From: an uncultured Anaerolineae bacterium
Lineage (GTDB): Bacteria > Chloroflexota > Anaerolineae > Aggregatilineales > Phototrophicaceae
Assembly: GCA_934216615.1 (NCBI GenBank)
Contig: CAKQCB010000001.1
Location: forward strand, 62,001 to 126,000
Direction: 5' to 3'
Length of the DNA stretch: 64,000 nt
Positions 43,234 through 52,521 of the stretch are shown here, piece by piece. How positions within the stretch are numbered: position 1 is the stretch's first letter; the number at the start of each line of letters is the position of its first letter. The position numbers and the translations under genes are program-made. The notes beneath the pieces were generated by a model, which was not told where the DNA came from, did no database searches, and worked only from the letters and a program-made list of their open reading frames with translations.

Positions 43234-46200
43234 TTATGGTTGCCACACCTTCACGGTGTTATCGTCGCCCGCCGTGGCGAGCATCGTGCTGGTGGCGTTC
43301 CACGTCAGCGAGCGGACGGCCCCAACATGCGCTTCCAGCGTGTCTGTAACGCTGAAGATGGCGATGCTGTAGAGATGGACGAACCCATCTTCATCGCCTA
43401 CTGCAATGGTTTGATCGTCTGAACTCCATGAGACAGATGTGAACGCTGCGCCTGCCGGATCGTTATAAATATTGGCCGCAGTCCCGCTCGTCACATCCCA
43501 GACAATCAGGCGACCTTCGTCATCGACTGAGACAAATTGATTACCTAGTGGGCTGAAGGCGACCCCTGTGACAGACCCTGCGTGCTGGCCGGAGATGATG
43601 AACGCGGAAGTCGCTGTCGCAATATCCCATACCACGACGGTGCCATCTTCAGAACCCGACACGATGAACGTATCAGTCACAGACCACGCCAACGAATTGA
43701 TGGTGTTTTGATGTCCAAGTGGGTCGCTCAACGTGCCGATGACCGCGCCCGTCGCCCCGTCATAGAGGGTGATGGATGTACTGCTGTTCGATTTTGCGAA
43801 CATCGTGCTGGCATTGTTCCAGCGCACGCCTGTAACGGGCAGGGTGTCGGCAGGGATGCTGTAGAGCAGGCTACCATCGACGCCGTTCCAAACAGAGATA
43901 CTGCCATCCACACCGCCAACCACGATACGATCACCAATCGCTGACCAATCGACGGCTGTGATTGCAACACCAACGTTCAGCGGGATGATTGGGGTTTGTG
44001 TGTTGACATCCCAGATGATGGCGCTATTGTCTTCGCTGCCATCGACTAACCGAAGTCCAGAGGGCGCAAAGTCCACGCTGGTCACGGGTTCAAGATGAGA
44101 TGCAAGCGTAAAGAGAGGCACATCACCTGTATCGGGCGTGGGGACACCAATCACACTGACCGTTTGGGTACTGCTATTGGTGACGTTGTTGACATCGCTC
44201 ACCGTGAGCGTGACAGCATAGCTTCCGCCTGCTGCATAGGTATGTAACGGGTTTTGCTCGGTTGAACCAGAACCGTCCCCGAAGTCCCATGAATAACCTG
44301 TGACTGGCCCTGTAGAACTATCGGTGAATTGAACCTGTAACGGGTTCAATGCGTCAGGTGAATACAGGAAGTTGGAGACAACCGCTTCCACGACGGTGAC
44401 CGCCAGCGTTTCGCTATCGGTGAGGCCTTGCGCGTCGGTCACGGTGAGGGTGACGTTGTACGTGCCCCCTGCAATATAGCTATGAAGCGGGTTCGCTTCG
44501 TTAGAGCTGTTGCCGTCGCCAAAGTCCCATGTATAGCCTGTGACACTGCCAGTAGATGAATTTGTGAATTGGATCGCCAACGAATTCTCAGGCAGTGGTG
44601 ACTGTGTGAACCCTGCAATGAGCGGGTCAACTAAGGTCACTTCTTGGCTGGTATTGGCGGTTTCACCACCGGCACCTGTCACTGTCAATGTGACGTTGTA
44701 GGTGCCACCCGTAGCATACGTGTACTGCGGGCTGGTTTCAGAGCTAAAGCCGACACCGTCGCCAAAGTCCCACGCGTAGCCCGCAATTGGCCCTGTTGAG
44801 GTATTCGTGAATTGGATGCCTAACAGGTTGCCGTCGATGGGGGCAGTGGCAAAGTTCGCCGTTAGCGGTTCGGTGACGGTGACCGCCTGCGTTGTGCTTT
44901 GGGTTGCGCCGTTCACGTCGCCGATGGTGAGGGTGACGGTGTAGGTGTTGCCTACAGCATAGGTATGGGTTGGGTTGGCTTCATTCGAGCCGTTGCCGTC
45001 ACCGAAGTCCCATGCGTAGCTGGTGACTGAGCCAGTCGAGGTATTCGTAAATTGAACGGCCAACGGTTGGCCATCGACAGGATTTGCAACGAAGCCTGCC
45101 ACAATCGGCTCAGAAACGGTGACGGTCTGCGAAGTGGTGTCTGTGACCCCGTTCGTATCACTGATGGTGAGCGTGACAGTATAGGTGCCTGCGGCCGTGT
45201 AGCTGCTCACGGGGTTGGCTTCATTCGACGTCGTGCCGTCCCCGAAGTCCCATGTGTAGCCTGTGATCGGCCCCGTCGAGGTATTCGTGAACTGAACGGC
45301 CAACGGTTGACCATCGACAGGATTTGCAACGAAGCCTGCCACAATCGGTTCAGAAACGGTGACGGTCTGCGAAGTGATGTCTGTGACACCGTTCGCATCA
45401 CTGATGGTGAGCGTGACGGTGTAGGTGCCTGCGGCCGTGTAGCTGATCACGGGGTTGGCTTCATTTGACGTCGTGCTGTTGCCGAAGTCCCATGCGTAGC
45501 CTGTGATTGGCCCTGTCGAAGTATTCGTGAACTGAACGGCCAACGGTTGACCATCCACGACAGTGGCAACAAAGCTCGCGTCGATGGGGTCAGAAACAGT
45601 GACGGTTTGTGACGTGCTGTTTGTGATGCCGTTCATATCACTGACGGTGAGAGTGGCGGTATACGTGCCACCTGCCGCATATGTGACGGTGGGGTTGGCT
45701 TCATTTGACGTCGTGCTGTTGCCGAAGTCCCATGTGTAGCCTGTGACTGGGCCGGTAGAGGTGTTGGTGAACTGAACCGCCAACGGTTGCCCCGCTACGT
45801 CAGTGCTTGTAAAGCCTGCCACAACCGGCTCATTGATAGTGACTTCCTGAGTGGCGATTTCAGTCACCGCGTTTGCGTCGGTGATGGTGAGGGTGATGGT
45901 ATAGGTGCCACTGAGTGCATAAGTGTATACAGGGTTGGTTTCGGCAGATGTATTCCCGTCGCCAAAATCCCATGCGGTGCTGACGATAGGGCCAATGGAA
46001 TTGTTGGTTATGGCAACCGTGAAAGGCTGTCCATCAACAGGTGTGACGGTGAAACCTGCAATGATGGGGTCTGTCAGTGTGACCATTTGCGTGAAGCTGT
46101 TGGTGGTTCCATCGGTGCTGGCTACGGTGAGCGTCACATTGTAGTTGCCCCCGACCGAATAGGTATGACCCGGGTTGATCTCTGTAGAGGTGCTCCCGTC

Positions 46201-48348
46201 GCCAAAGTCCCATAAGTAGGTCGAGATCGGCCCTGTAGAGGTATTTGTAAAGAGAAGCGACAGCGGTTGTCCCACAATCGGCGTTGCGGCAAAGCCTGCA
46301 ACTACAGGTTCGCTAACAACGATGGTTTCTTGGGCAGAGGTCATCTGCCCATCCCCGCTGATCGTGAGCGTGACGATGTAACTTCCACTCGACGGGAAAG
46401 TATGGATGGGGTTAATTTCGTTGCTGAGAACTGAACCATCTCCAAAATTCCACTCGTAGGTTTCAATCGCCCCTGTAGAGCCATTGGTGAATTGCACCGT
46501 GAGCGGGTTATCCGTCGAAGTGAGATGGATGAATTGAGCGACCAGTGGGACAAGTGTCTCTGTTGGTGTCGCTGTTTCGGTCGGTGTTTCCGTAGGCGGT
46601 ACAGGGGTTTCTGTAGCCGTGGGTGGAACCAACGTCGCCGTTTCAGTGGGTGTCTCTGTTTCGGTTGGAAGGGGTAACGCCGTTTCCGTCTCGGTTGCGG
46701 TGGCAGTCGGTGGCTCAACGGTGTTGGTAACGGTTTCCGTTGGCGCGGGTAATGCTGTCTCCGTCTCTGTCGGGATGACGAGCGTTTCAGTCGGTGGAAC
46801 AGGTGTCTCTGTCAGCGTTGCGGTTGGCGGAACAGGTGTTTCCGTCAAGGTCGCCGTTGCAGGGGCTAGTGTATCCGGCGGGATGATTGTCGCTGTTGGC
46901 GGTACCAAGGTGGCTGTTGGCGGTAGTGAAGTCGCTGTCGCAGGTGTTCCTACCGTGATGACCGTCTGTGCGGATGAATTCCCGCCTGCGCCAGATGTCA
47001 CTAAGGTGACAGTATATACCCCTGGCAAGACATAGCTGTGGGATGGGTTAATCTGCGTGCTGACTTGACCATCACCAAAATTCCATGAGTAACCGGTGAT
47101 GCTTCCTGTAGACGTGTTCGTAAACTGAACATTCAACGGGAATGTGCCCGAAGTGGGCGACGCGTTAAATGACGCTACGGGCGCGGGGATAGTCGGGTTC
47201 TGCACGCTAATTTGACGTGTGATTAAGGTTGTCCCGCCCGGCCCTGTTGCTGAAAGGATGATGTTATAAGTGCCCACGCCTGTGAACGTATGTCGCGGGT
47301 TGGCTTCTGTGCTGGTGGTGCCGTCGCCAAAGTTCCATAGGTAGCTGGTGGCTGTGCCTGTGGTTTGATTGGCGAATTGCACTTGCAGAGGGGATTGTCC
47401 TGCATTGACGTTCGGCGTGAAATTGGCTTGTGGCGCTGCCGCCGTCCGCACGCTGATTTGTGCGGAAACGTTGGCGCTACCTCCCGGCCCTGTCACGGTT
47501 AAGATGACGGTGTAAAGCCCTGGGGTGGTGAATGTGTGAACGGGATTAGGCGCGTTACTGGTCGCATTGTTGCCAAAGTTCCAGTTGATTGCTGAAATAA
47601 CGCCAGCGGATTGATTGAAGAAACGGACGGTTAATGGCGCTTGCCCTGCGACAACATCGCTTGTGAAGGCCGCTACTGGCCGTTGAACAATCGGCGTGGC
47701 GCTGGGTTGAGGTGTGGGTTGAGTGTTGCGCACACGGATGTTATTCAGAACCGTCGCAAGGGTATTTCCATCGCGCAGGTAGACACGTAAGCGAAGTTGA
47801 TAAACACCGTCGGCCAAACTACGGGTATTCCATACCGCAAGCTGACCGTTATCCACAGGCGTTTGGCTCACCCCGCCAATGGGATACCAAAGGTTGCCGT
47901 TGTTGGGGTCTGGCCCATACTCAATTTGATATTGTAAGAAATTGGGGTGAATCGCCGACCCTTGAAGTGATACATCACCCGAGATAATGCTTCCCGGTGA
48001 GGGGGAAAACACAGCGATACGGATTGCACCCGGCAAGGGCTGCTGTGGATTCATCGTCGGGATGATTGTCCCTTGTGGGGGGCGCGTGGCTGGAATGACA
48101 GCGGTTGGGAAACTCACAACCCGCGTCGGGAAGAAACTGATTGCGGTGGGGTATAACGTCGGAATCAGAATAGGAATGCGCGTAGGGATATTCAATGTCG
48201 ATGTTGCGGTGACCGTTTGTTGCGTGGTCGTAAGTGTCGGTGTGGGGGTTGCGGTGGCCGATGAGGCTCCACTAAGATTACAAGCACTAATAAGAAAAGT
48301 AAGAATCGTTACTGTAAAAGCAAAAATGATAAACCGTTGTATTTTCAT
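43234..48348 (-). CDS. Giant lipoprotein: 13 PKD domains plus WD40 propeller
   Basis: This protein of 1704 residues opens with a lipoprotein signal (IIFAFTVTILTFLISACN, Cys about 23). A Pro/Thr-rich spacer and a beta-rich domain follow, then three PKD domains, a second Pro/Thr/Glu linker of about 130 residues (PVPPTATLTETP-like), ten more PKD domains (each about 76-80 residues with W-D/N-F-G-D-G and TYTVTLTI cores), and a C-terminal WD40 domain of seven repeats (IIWDV, VVVWDI, KVWQP). PKD arrays act as extracellular adhesive or spacer rods. ATG 48348 follows GGGAG at ten bases; the longer frame to 48525 was rejected as it would bury the signal. Confidence 0.92.
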   Translation of the reverse strand: MKIQRFIIFAFTVTILTFLISACNLSGASSATATPTPTLTTTQQTVTATSTLNIPTRIPILIPTLYPTAISFFPTRVVSFPTAVIPATRPPQGTIIPTMNPQQPLPGAIRIAVFSPSPGSIISGDVSLQGSAIHPNFLQYQIEYGPDPNNGNLWYPIGGVSQTPVDNGQLAVWNTRSLADGVYQLRLRVYLRDGNTLATVLNNIRVRNTQPTPQPSATPIVQRPVAAFTSDVVAGQAPLTVRFFNQSAGVISAINWNFGNNATSNAPNPVHTFTTPGLYTVILTVTGPGGSANVSAQISVRTAAAPQANFTPNVNAGQSPLQVQFANQTTGTATSYLWNFGDGTTSTEANPRHTFTGVGTYNIILSATGPGGTTLITRQISVQNPTIPAPVASFNASPTSGTFPLNVQFTNTSTGSITGYSWNFGDGQVSTQINPSHSYVLPGVYTVTLVTSGAGGNSSAQTVITVGTPATATSLPPTATLVPPTATIIPPDTLAPATATLTETPVPPTATLTETPVPPTETLVIPTETETALPAPTETVTNTVEPPTATATETETALPLPTETETPTETATLVPPTATETPVPPTETPTETATPTETLVPLVAQFIHLTSTDNPLTVQFTNGSTGAIETYEWNFGDGSVLSNEINPIHTFPSSGSYIVTLTISGDGQMTSAQETIVVSEPVVAGFAATPIVGQPLSLLFTNTSTGPISTYLWDFGDGSTSTEINPGHTYSVGGNYNVTLTVASTDGTTNSFTQMVTLTDPIIAGFTVTPVDGQPFTVAITNNSIGPIVSTAWDFGDGNTSAETNPVYTYALSGTYTITLTITDANAVTEIATQEVTINEPVVAGFTSTDVAGQPLAVQFTNTSTGPVTGYTWDFGNSTTSNEANPTVTYAAGGTYTATLTVSDMNGITNSTSQTVTVSDPIDASFVATVVDGQPLAVQFTNTSTGPITGYAWDFGNSTTSNEANPVISYTAAGTYTVTLTISDANGVTDITSQTVTVSEPIVAGFVANPVDGQPLAVQFTNTSTGPITGYTWDFGDGTTSNEANPVSSYTAAGTYTVTLTISDTNGVTDTTSQTVTVSEPIVAGFVANPVDGQPLAVQFTNTSTGSVTSYAWDFGDGNGSNEANPTHTYAVGNTYTVTLTIGDVNGATQSTTQAVTVTEPLTANFATAPIDGNLLGIQFTNTSTGPIAGYAWDFGDGVGFSSETSPQYTYATGGTYNVTLTVTGAGGETANTSQEVTLVDPLIAGFTQSPLPENSLAIQFTNSSTGSVTGYTWDFGDGNSSNEANPLHSYIAGGTYNVTLTVTDAQGLTDSETLAVTVVEAVVSNFLYSPDALNPLQVQFTDSSTGPVTGYSWDFGDGSGSTEQNPLHTYAAGGSYAVTLTVSDVNNVTNSSTQTVSVIGVPTPDTGDVPLFTLASHLEPVTSVDFAPSGLRLVDGSEDNSAIIWDVNTQTPIIPLNVGVAITAVDWSAIGDRIVVGGVDGSISVWNGVDGSLLYSIPADTLPVTGVRWNNASTMFAKSNSSTSITLYDGATGAVIGTLSDPLGHQNTINSLAWSVTDTFIVSGSEDGTVVVWDIATATSAFIISGQHAGSVTGVAFSPLGNQFVSVDDEGRLIVWDVTSGTAANIYNDPAGAAFTSVSWSSDDQTIAVGDEDGFVHLYSIAIFSVTDTLEAHVGAVRSLTWNATSTMLATAGDDNTVKVWQP
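45001..45800 (-). repeat. Tandem 240-bp repeats coding for PKD domains
   Basis: Four consecutive units repeat with a period of exactly 240 bp (80 codons); the markers GAACGGCCAACGGTTG recur at 45054, 45294 and 45534, with a diverged copy at 45774. The first two units show about a dozen differences over 190 bases by eye. They encode PKD domains 7 to 10 of the lipoprotein. Neighbouring domains are more divergent, so this part is recently duplicated or homogenised. Confidence 0.85.
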
Positions 48349-48606
48349 AGAATCATTTCTCCCTATCCAATACACCCCGCAAAGAGATGTGTGGCTAACA
48401 ATAACTATAATGGAAAATCTAGCGTTCAGAAACACTCTAAGTAAGTTACTATATCCAAATTCCCCTGAAAGTGGGGGGATGAGCCAAATTGGTGCATAAT
48501 AATTTTTGAAAGGTATTGCTATCATAGTCTATTTAGAAGCAATGGTTGGTTATGGGTGAATAAGAAAATGGAGAAAACATCTTTAACCTTTTAGGGGGTA
48601 TGTCAA

Positions 48607-49836
48607 ATGGGTGAGAAGGATCTCACTGAGGAAGTCGCTGTGAGCAAGCGTCAGGCACACCTACTTATCGTGGAAACTGATGACACGAGTATTCAATTGC
48701 TCAATGAGCTGTTTACGAATGACTATTGCCTTCATATTGTGCCCGATACTAAAACAGCGTCGCAGGTGATTAGCACTTATCCTGTGGGGGTTGTGATTTA
48801 TGATCACAATGTATTAGGTAAACATGAAAGACGGTTTATCAAAACAATCCAACAGTCGCATCCCGACATCGTCTGTTTATTACTGACTGCCGGACGTAAC
48901 ATCGACGAAATGATTGAGGCGATCAACGAGGGGCATATTTATCGTTATATCCAAAAACCGTGGAATAACATGGAGTTTCAGAGCATCGTGCGTGAGGCTT
49001 TAGATCGGTATGATTTACAGGTACAAAACCGCGAATTACTCCAAGAACTTCAGATCACCAATGTTCAGCTCGAAGCGCGGGTATTAGAACGCACCTCCCA
49101 ATTAGAAGAAGCGAATAAACAGTTACTTCAGTTGAACAAGCAAAAAGATACCTTCTTAGGCATGGCCGCGCACGATCTACGCACGCCGATCACCATCATG
49201 CAGGGGTTTGCTGACCTCATGGTGCACCCGCGTACGCCTGCTGAAGATGTACGTGAATTTGGTCATATCATCCGCGAAACATTGGATGACATGCGCCGTT
49301 TGATCAATAACTTGTTGGATTACACGACGATTGCGACCGGACGTTTACAGTTGGATATCGAAACTGTGGACATGAATAATTATATCGTGCGCATCATGCG
49401 CTATAACCGCATGTTAGCCAACATGAAAAACATCAAGCTGAATGTCAATATTGATCAAATGCCAGAGACGTTTATGTTTGACCCGCACCGCATTGAGCAG
49501 GTTTTGAATAATTTGCTGAGTAATGCAATCAAGTTTTCACACCCTGAAACCCAAGTCACGCTCTACGTTCTGTTAGAGGATATTGGCTTGAAGTTCATTG
49601 TTGAAGATCAAGGGTTGGGAATACGCGACGATGAATTGGACAAAGTATTTGGCGCATTCCAAAAATTGAGCGCCAGCCCAACTGGAGATGAGAGTAGTAC
49701 AGGGTTAGGCTTGTCTATTTGTAAGCGGATTGTTGAATTACATGGCGGGGAAATTCAAGTTTGCAGCGTGCTAGGTGAGGGAAGTCAGTTCAGTTTTTAT
49801 CTGCCCGTGGTGGGAATTCCTGCCGAAACCGTTTAA
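48607..49836 (+). CDS. REC-histidine kinase
   Basis: A 409-residue signalling protein with a receiver domain first (about 18-135; acidic pair in IVETDD, likely phospho-Asp in VVIYDHNVLG, Lys in RYIQKPWNN), a coiled coil (LLQELQITNVQLEARVLER), HisKA with AAHDLRTPITIMQGF, and HATPase_c with the N-box NNLLSNAIKFSH, the G1 box VEDQGLGI and the G2 box STGLGLSICKRIVE. It has no membrane segments and senses cytoplasmic signals or phospho-relay input. The RYIQKPW form recalls RpfG/VieA-type receivers. It is a single-gene unit closed by a terminator. Confidence 0.93.
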   Translation: MGEKDLTEEVAVSKRQAHLLIVETDDTSIQLLNELFTNDYCLHIVPDTKTASQVISTYPVGVVIYDHNVLGKHERRFIKTIQQSHPDIVCLLLTAGRNIDEMIEAINEGHIYRYIQKPWNNMEFQSIVREALDRYDLQVQNRELLQELQITNVQLEARVLERTSQLEEANKQLLQLNKQKDTFLGMAAHDLRTPITIMQGFADLMVHPRTPAEDVREFGHIIRETLDDMRRLINNLLDYTTIATGRLQLDIETVDMNNYIVRIMRYNRMLANMKNIKLNVNIDQMPETFMFDPHRIEQVLNNLLSNAIKFSHPETQVTLYVLLEDIGLKFIVEDQGLGIRDDELDKVFGAFQKLSASPTGDESSTGLGLSICKRIVELHGGEIQVCSVLGEGSQFSFYLPVVGIPAETV

Positions 49837-49858
49837 TTTTCCACGACATAAAACACTA

Positions 49859-49899
49859 CAAAACATCCCTGAGAACAGCTTATTCTCAGGGATGTTTTT
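49859..49899. terminator. Bidirectional terminator, kinase and pyrophosphatase
   Basis: AAACATCCCTGAGAA (49861-49875) pairs with TTCTCAGGGATGTTT (49883-49897) around a 7-base loop; T runs on both strands serve the two convergent genes. Confidence 0.93.
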
Positions 49900-49908
49900 A
49901 TGAAGCGA

Positions 49909-50889
49909 TTAGACAAATTTCTCCAGCACTTCGAGCACGGTAGGAAGCAACTGCTTTTTACGCGATACAATGTTCGGCGCATCCAAGAGATGCTTATTCA
50001 TTTGTTTGTAGGGCAGGGCATTGATAATGGCTTGGTTGCCGACCGCGATCAATTTGCTTGTGCCAATTTTGACATCGGTGACGAGTAACAACCCTAGCGA
50101 AAGCCCTTCGCGCGCGCTGAAGTGTTCTAATGCTTTACGCAAAGCCATTTCAAAATCTTCCAATTCGTTCAGGTCGGTGATTTCGACTTGGGTGATCCCA
50201 ACTTTATTCGGGCCGACTTCGTAAAATTTTGTGTCCGAACTCACGATTTCATCCGCAGGGCGGGCGGATAGGCTCGCGCCAGCGGCTAAAACCTCGTCGC
50301 CCCATGTGGAAATTGCTTGGAACACTTCGTCATCACTGGCTGTTTCTGGGGCTAACTGCGCCCACTTTGCCAGTTGAAGCCCGGCGGTTTGATCGCGCGG
50401 GGTTGTGGTAGGGGATTTAAAAATGAGCGTGTCAGAGATGATCGCCGATAACAGAATCCCTGCAATTTCGACGGGGGGCACTAAGCCATTATTCAGCATC
50501 CGTTCGGTGATGAGTGTTGCTGTACAACCGACCGGTTCAATTTGGATGCGGATAGGCACAGGGATGGCGACCGTATTTAAACGGTGATGATCCAAGATTT
50601 CGACAATCTCAGCTTCTTCTAAGCCCGGAACGGCCTGTAAAACTTCGTTATGGTCAACCAGCACGACTTTTTGAGCGGGTTTCCCATGAACATGCTCGAC
50701 TAATTTTGGCTCTGTAACCCCAAAGCGACTTAACACAAATGTGGTTTGTGGGTTTAAGCCCCCTAATTTTCCTGCTTCGTAAGTCGCGTCGCCCTGTTGA
50801 TTCAGAAACCAAGCGTAACCAATGGCAGAGGCGATGGCATCGGTATCTGGATTGCGATGCCCGAGCACCAAGATAGATTCAGATGTCAT
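49909..50889 (-). CDS. ppaC: Manganese-dependent inorganic pyrophosphatase
   Basis: A 326-residue family II (DHH) pyrophosphatase that hydrolyses PPi to phosphate. Metal-binding motifs are VLGHRNPDTDAIASAIGYA at the start, VVLVDHNE and VEILDHHRLN; the C-terminal DHHA2 domain has VSRKKQLLP with the Ser-Arg-Lys substrate residues. No CBS insert is present. ATG 50889 follows AAAGGA at eight bases; the longer frame to 50937 was rejected. Confidence 0.95.
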   Translation of the reverse strand: MTSESILVLGHRNPDTDAIASAIGYAWFLNQQGDATYEAGKLGGLNPQTTFVLSRFGVTEPKLVEHVHGKPAQKVVLVDHNEVLQAVPGLEEAEIVEILDHHRLNTVAIPVPIRIQIEPVGCTATLITERMLNNGLVPPVEIAGILLSAIISDTLIFKSPTTTPRDQTAGLQLAKWAQLAPETASDDEVFQAISTWGDEVLAAGASLSARPADEIVSSDTKFYEVGPNKVGITQVEITDLNELEDFEMALRKALEHFSAREGLSLGLLLVTDVKIGTSKLIAVGNQAIINALPYKQMNKHLLDAPNIVSRKKQLLPTVLEVLEKFV

Positions 50890-51012
50890 GAGAAAATCCT
50901 TTATGTAAATGACCATGCAGATAAAACATTGATACAATGTTCATGAAAACATTCACAAGCATTACAGTGAATAAGTGTATACTGTTCAGTATGTGTGAAT
51001 GAGTTTGTGTCA

Positions 51013-51084
51013 AAAATTCTCGAATATTATAGCGAAGTGTGGTTTGTCTTGTAATGTTGAGGTTCGATGAAACTCGAGAATTTT
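51013..51084 (+). promoter_or_regulatory. Widely spaced inverted motif upstream of WD40 gene
   Basis: AAAATTCTCGA (51013-51023) and its exact complement TCGAGAATTTT (51074-51084) are 61 bases apart, the second ending 11 bases before the -35 box. The pair could be two sites for one regulator. Confidence 0.3.
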
Positions 51085-51094
51085 CGGCAGTTAT

Positions 51095-51125
51095 TTGACG
51101 CTACAGACGACATAAAGCGTATTAT
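51095..51125 (+). promoter_or_regulatory. Promoter for the exported WD40 gene
   Basis: TTGACG (51095-51100), a rather long 19-base spacer and TATTAT (51120-51125) lie 30 bases before the GTG start. Confidence 0.4.
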
Positions 51126-51154
51126 TTAATGATTCTAAGCGATGGAGTGTCCCA

Positions 51155-52453
51155 GTGATAAGTAAGGCGTTTGCAATACTTTTGCTGTCGCTATTTCCAG
51201 CGGCTTTTTCGGTACAGGCACAAGTTCCGCCTGAAGAGGTTGAAATTGCCCTGCAAGATTTGGGCGCGCGTTTGCAAATTAATCTTTCATTGAACGATTT
51301 TTCGAGCTGGACTTGGCGTGAAGAAGTCTTTAATGATGCTTCGTTGGGTTGTCCACAAGAAGGGGAAAGCTATCAACAGCTCATCACCCGTGCCTATATT
51401 GTGACGTTCGTTCTGAACGAAACCACCTACGATTATCGCGTGGCAGGCAACGGCACGGTCGTCATTTGTAGTCCTGCTGAACTGGCGGGAAATACGTCCA
51501 CGCCCGTCGTGGTGATCCCCGGCCGAACTTCGATCACAGCCGAGACTGTGTCCCAGCTACATCAGATTGGTGTGTTGTCGGGCAGTGGCTTTTTAGACAT
51601 TGCATGGTCGCCAGAAAATTCCTATTTGGCCGCCAGTAATGACGCGGGTTTAGTCCTGTATAACACGGAATCGTTTGTCGGCTCGATGCCGTTTGAAACG
51701 ACCGCCAATTCACTCAGCTTGCAATTTAGCCCAGACGGTTCTCTGTTAGCGTCGGGCGACGATGATTTTGTCGTTCGCTTGTGGGACATCCGAGAAAGCC
51801 AACTTTTCCAAGAGTTTGTGATGTCCACCGAGCAGTATCCCGATACGCTCTCTTTCAGCCCAGATGGCAACCTTGTGGCTGCTTCGGGGCGTGCTTTAGG
51901 GGCGACGGTGGATAACGTTATCACCGTGTGGCAAGTGTACGATGGCGCGACGCGGTATCTCTTACAAGGGCATAATGCGCCCGTCAACGACATCACCTTT
52001 AGCCCTGATGGCACTTTATTAGCTTCGGCGTCGAATGATGGCACAACGCGCTTATGGGATTTACGCAACGGTGAGCAGATTGCGATCTTCAATGGCGGTG
52101 GGGCGATCAGCTTCAACCACACCGGAAACCTGCTTGCGCTTGGGCGGGGGAATGATACGTACATTTATGACATCAGTATCGCCCTGCTGACGGGGGAATC
52201 GTCGATGACGTTGAACCATGCGGTGCCTGTCTCTGCACTCGACTTTAGCCATGATTCCGGCTTGATCGCCGTCGGCACACGCTCGATTAGCCCCGACGGT
52301 AGCGGCGTAAGTTTGTGGGATATCCGTTCTGGCTTACAGTTGATGCAAATTGCGGGGGTGCCGTCGCCTGTAAACCGCCTGTCCTTTAACCGCGCAGGAA
52401 CATTATTCGCGATCAATGCCGCCGACGAGGTGCGCATTTACAGCATCAATTAA
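51155..52453 (+). CDS. Exported WD40-repeat protein
   Basis: This 432-residue protein has a signal peptide (FAILLLSLFPAAFSVQAQ), an N-terminal domain of about 110 residues with WTWREEVFNDASLGCPQEG (a form seen in other secreted bacterial proteins) and about seven WD40 repeats (residues about 140-430), seen in SPDGSLLASGDDDFVVRLWDI and SPDGTLLASASNDGTTRLWDL. It probably forms one beta-propeller outside the membrane for protein contacts. The start is GTG 51155 after GGAGTG. It shares the WD40 type with the PKD lipoprotein upstream. Confidence 0.88.
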   Translation: MISKAFAILLLSLFPAAFSVQAQVPPEEVEIALQDLGARLQINLSLNDFSSWTWREEVFNDASLGCPQEGESYQQLITRAYIVTFVLNETTYDYRVAGNGTVVICSPAELAGNTSTPVVVIPGRTSITAETVSQLHQIGVLSGSGFLDIAWSPENSYLAASNDAGLVLYNTESFVGSMPFETTANSLSLQFSPDGSLLASGDDDFVVRLWDIRESQLFQEFVMSTEQYPDTLSFSPDGNLVAASGRALGATVDNVITVWQVYDGATRYLLQGHNAPVNDITFSPDGTLLASASNDGTTRLWDLRNGEQIAIFNGGGAISFNHTGNLLALGRGNDTYIYDISIALLTGESSMTLNHAVPVSALDFSHDSGLIAVGTRSISPDGSGVSLWDIRSGLQLMQIAGVPSPVNRLSFNRAGTLFAINAADEVRIYSIN

Positions 52454-52473
52454 GTGAGATTGTTCAGATCATC

Positions 52474-52514
52474 AAAGAGGTCGCTCAAATTAAATTGGGC
52501 GACCTCTTTTGTTT
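52474..52514. terminator. Bidirectional terminator, WD40 gene and mlrC
   Basis: AAAGAGGTCGC (52474-52484) pairs with GCGACCTCTTT (52499-52509); four more pairs extend the stem inward. TTTTGTTTTT follows. Confidence 0.9.
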
Positions 52515-52521
52515 TTGAAGG

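Noticed and set aside
45001..45800. Repeats as a CRISPR array
   Set aside because: The units are 240 bp, in frame and encode PKD domains; there are no short repeats with unique spacers.
47987..48499. 170-codon plus-strand frame
   Set aside because: Antisense to the N-terminus of the PKD lipoprotein; repetitive Val/Gly pattern reflects the Pro/Thr linker on the other strand.
48349..48525. N-terminal extension of the PKD lipoprotein
   Set aside because: It would put 59 residues before a clear lipoprotein signal; ATG 48348 has its own ribosome site.
50937..51002. 21-codon frame starting MFMKTFTS
   Set aside because: No ribosome site and overlaps possible regulatory repeats.
51622..52164. 180-codon minus-strand frame
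   Set aside because: Antisense to the WD40 repeats; no start signal or recognisable sequence.
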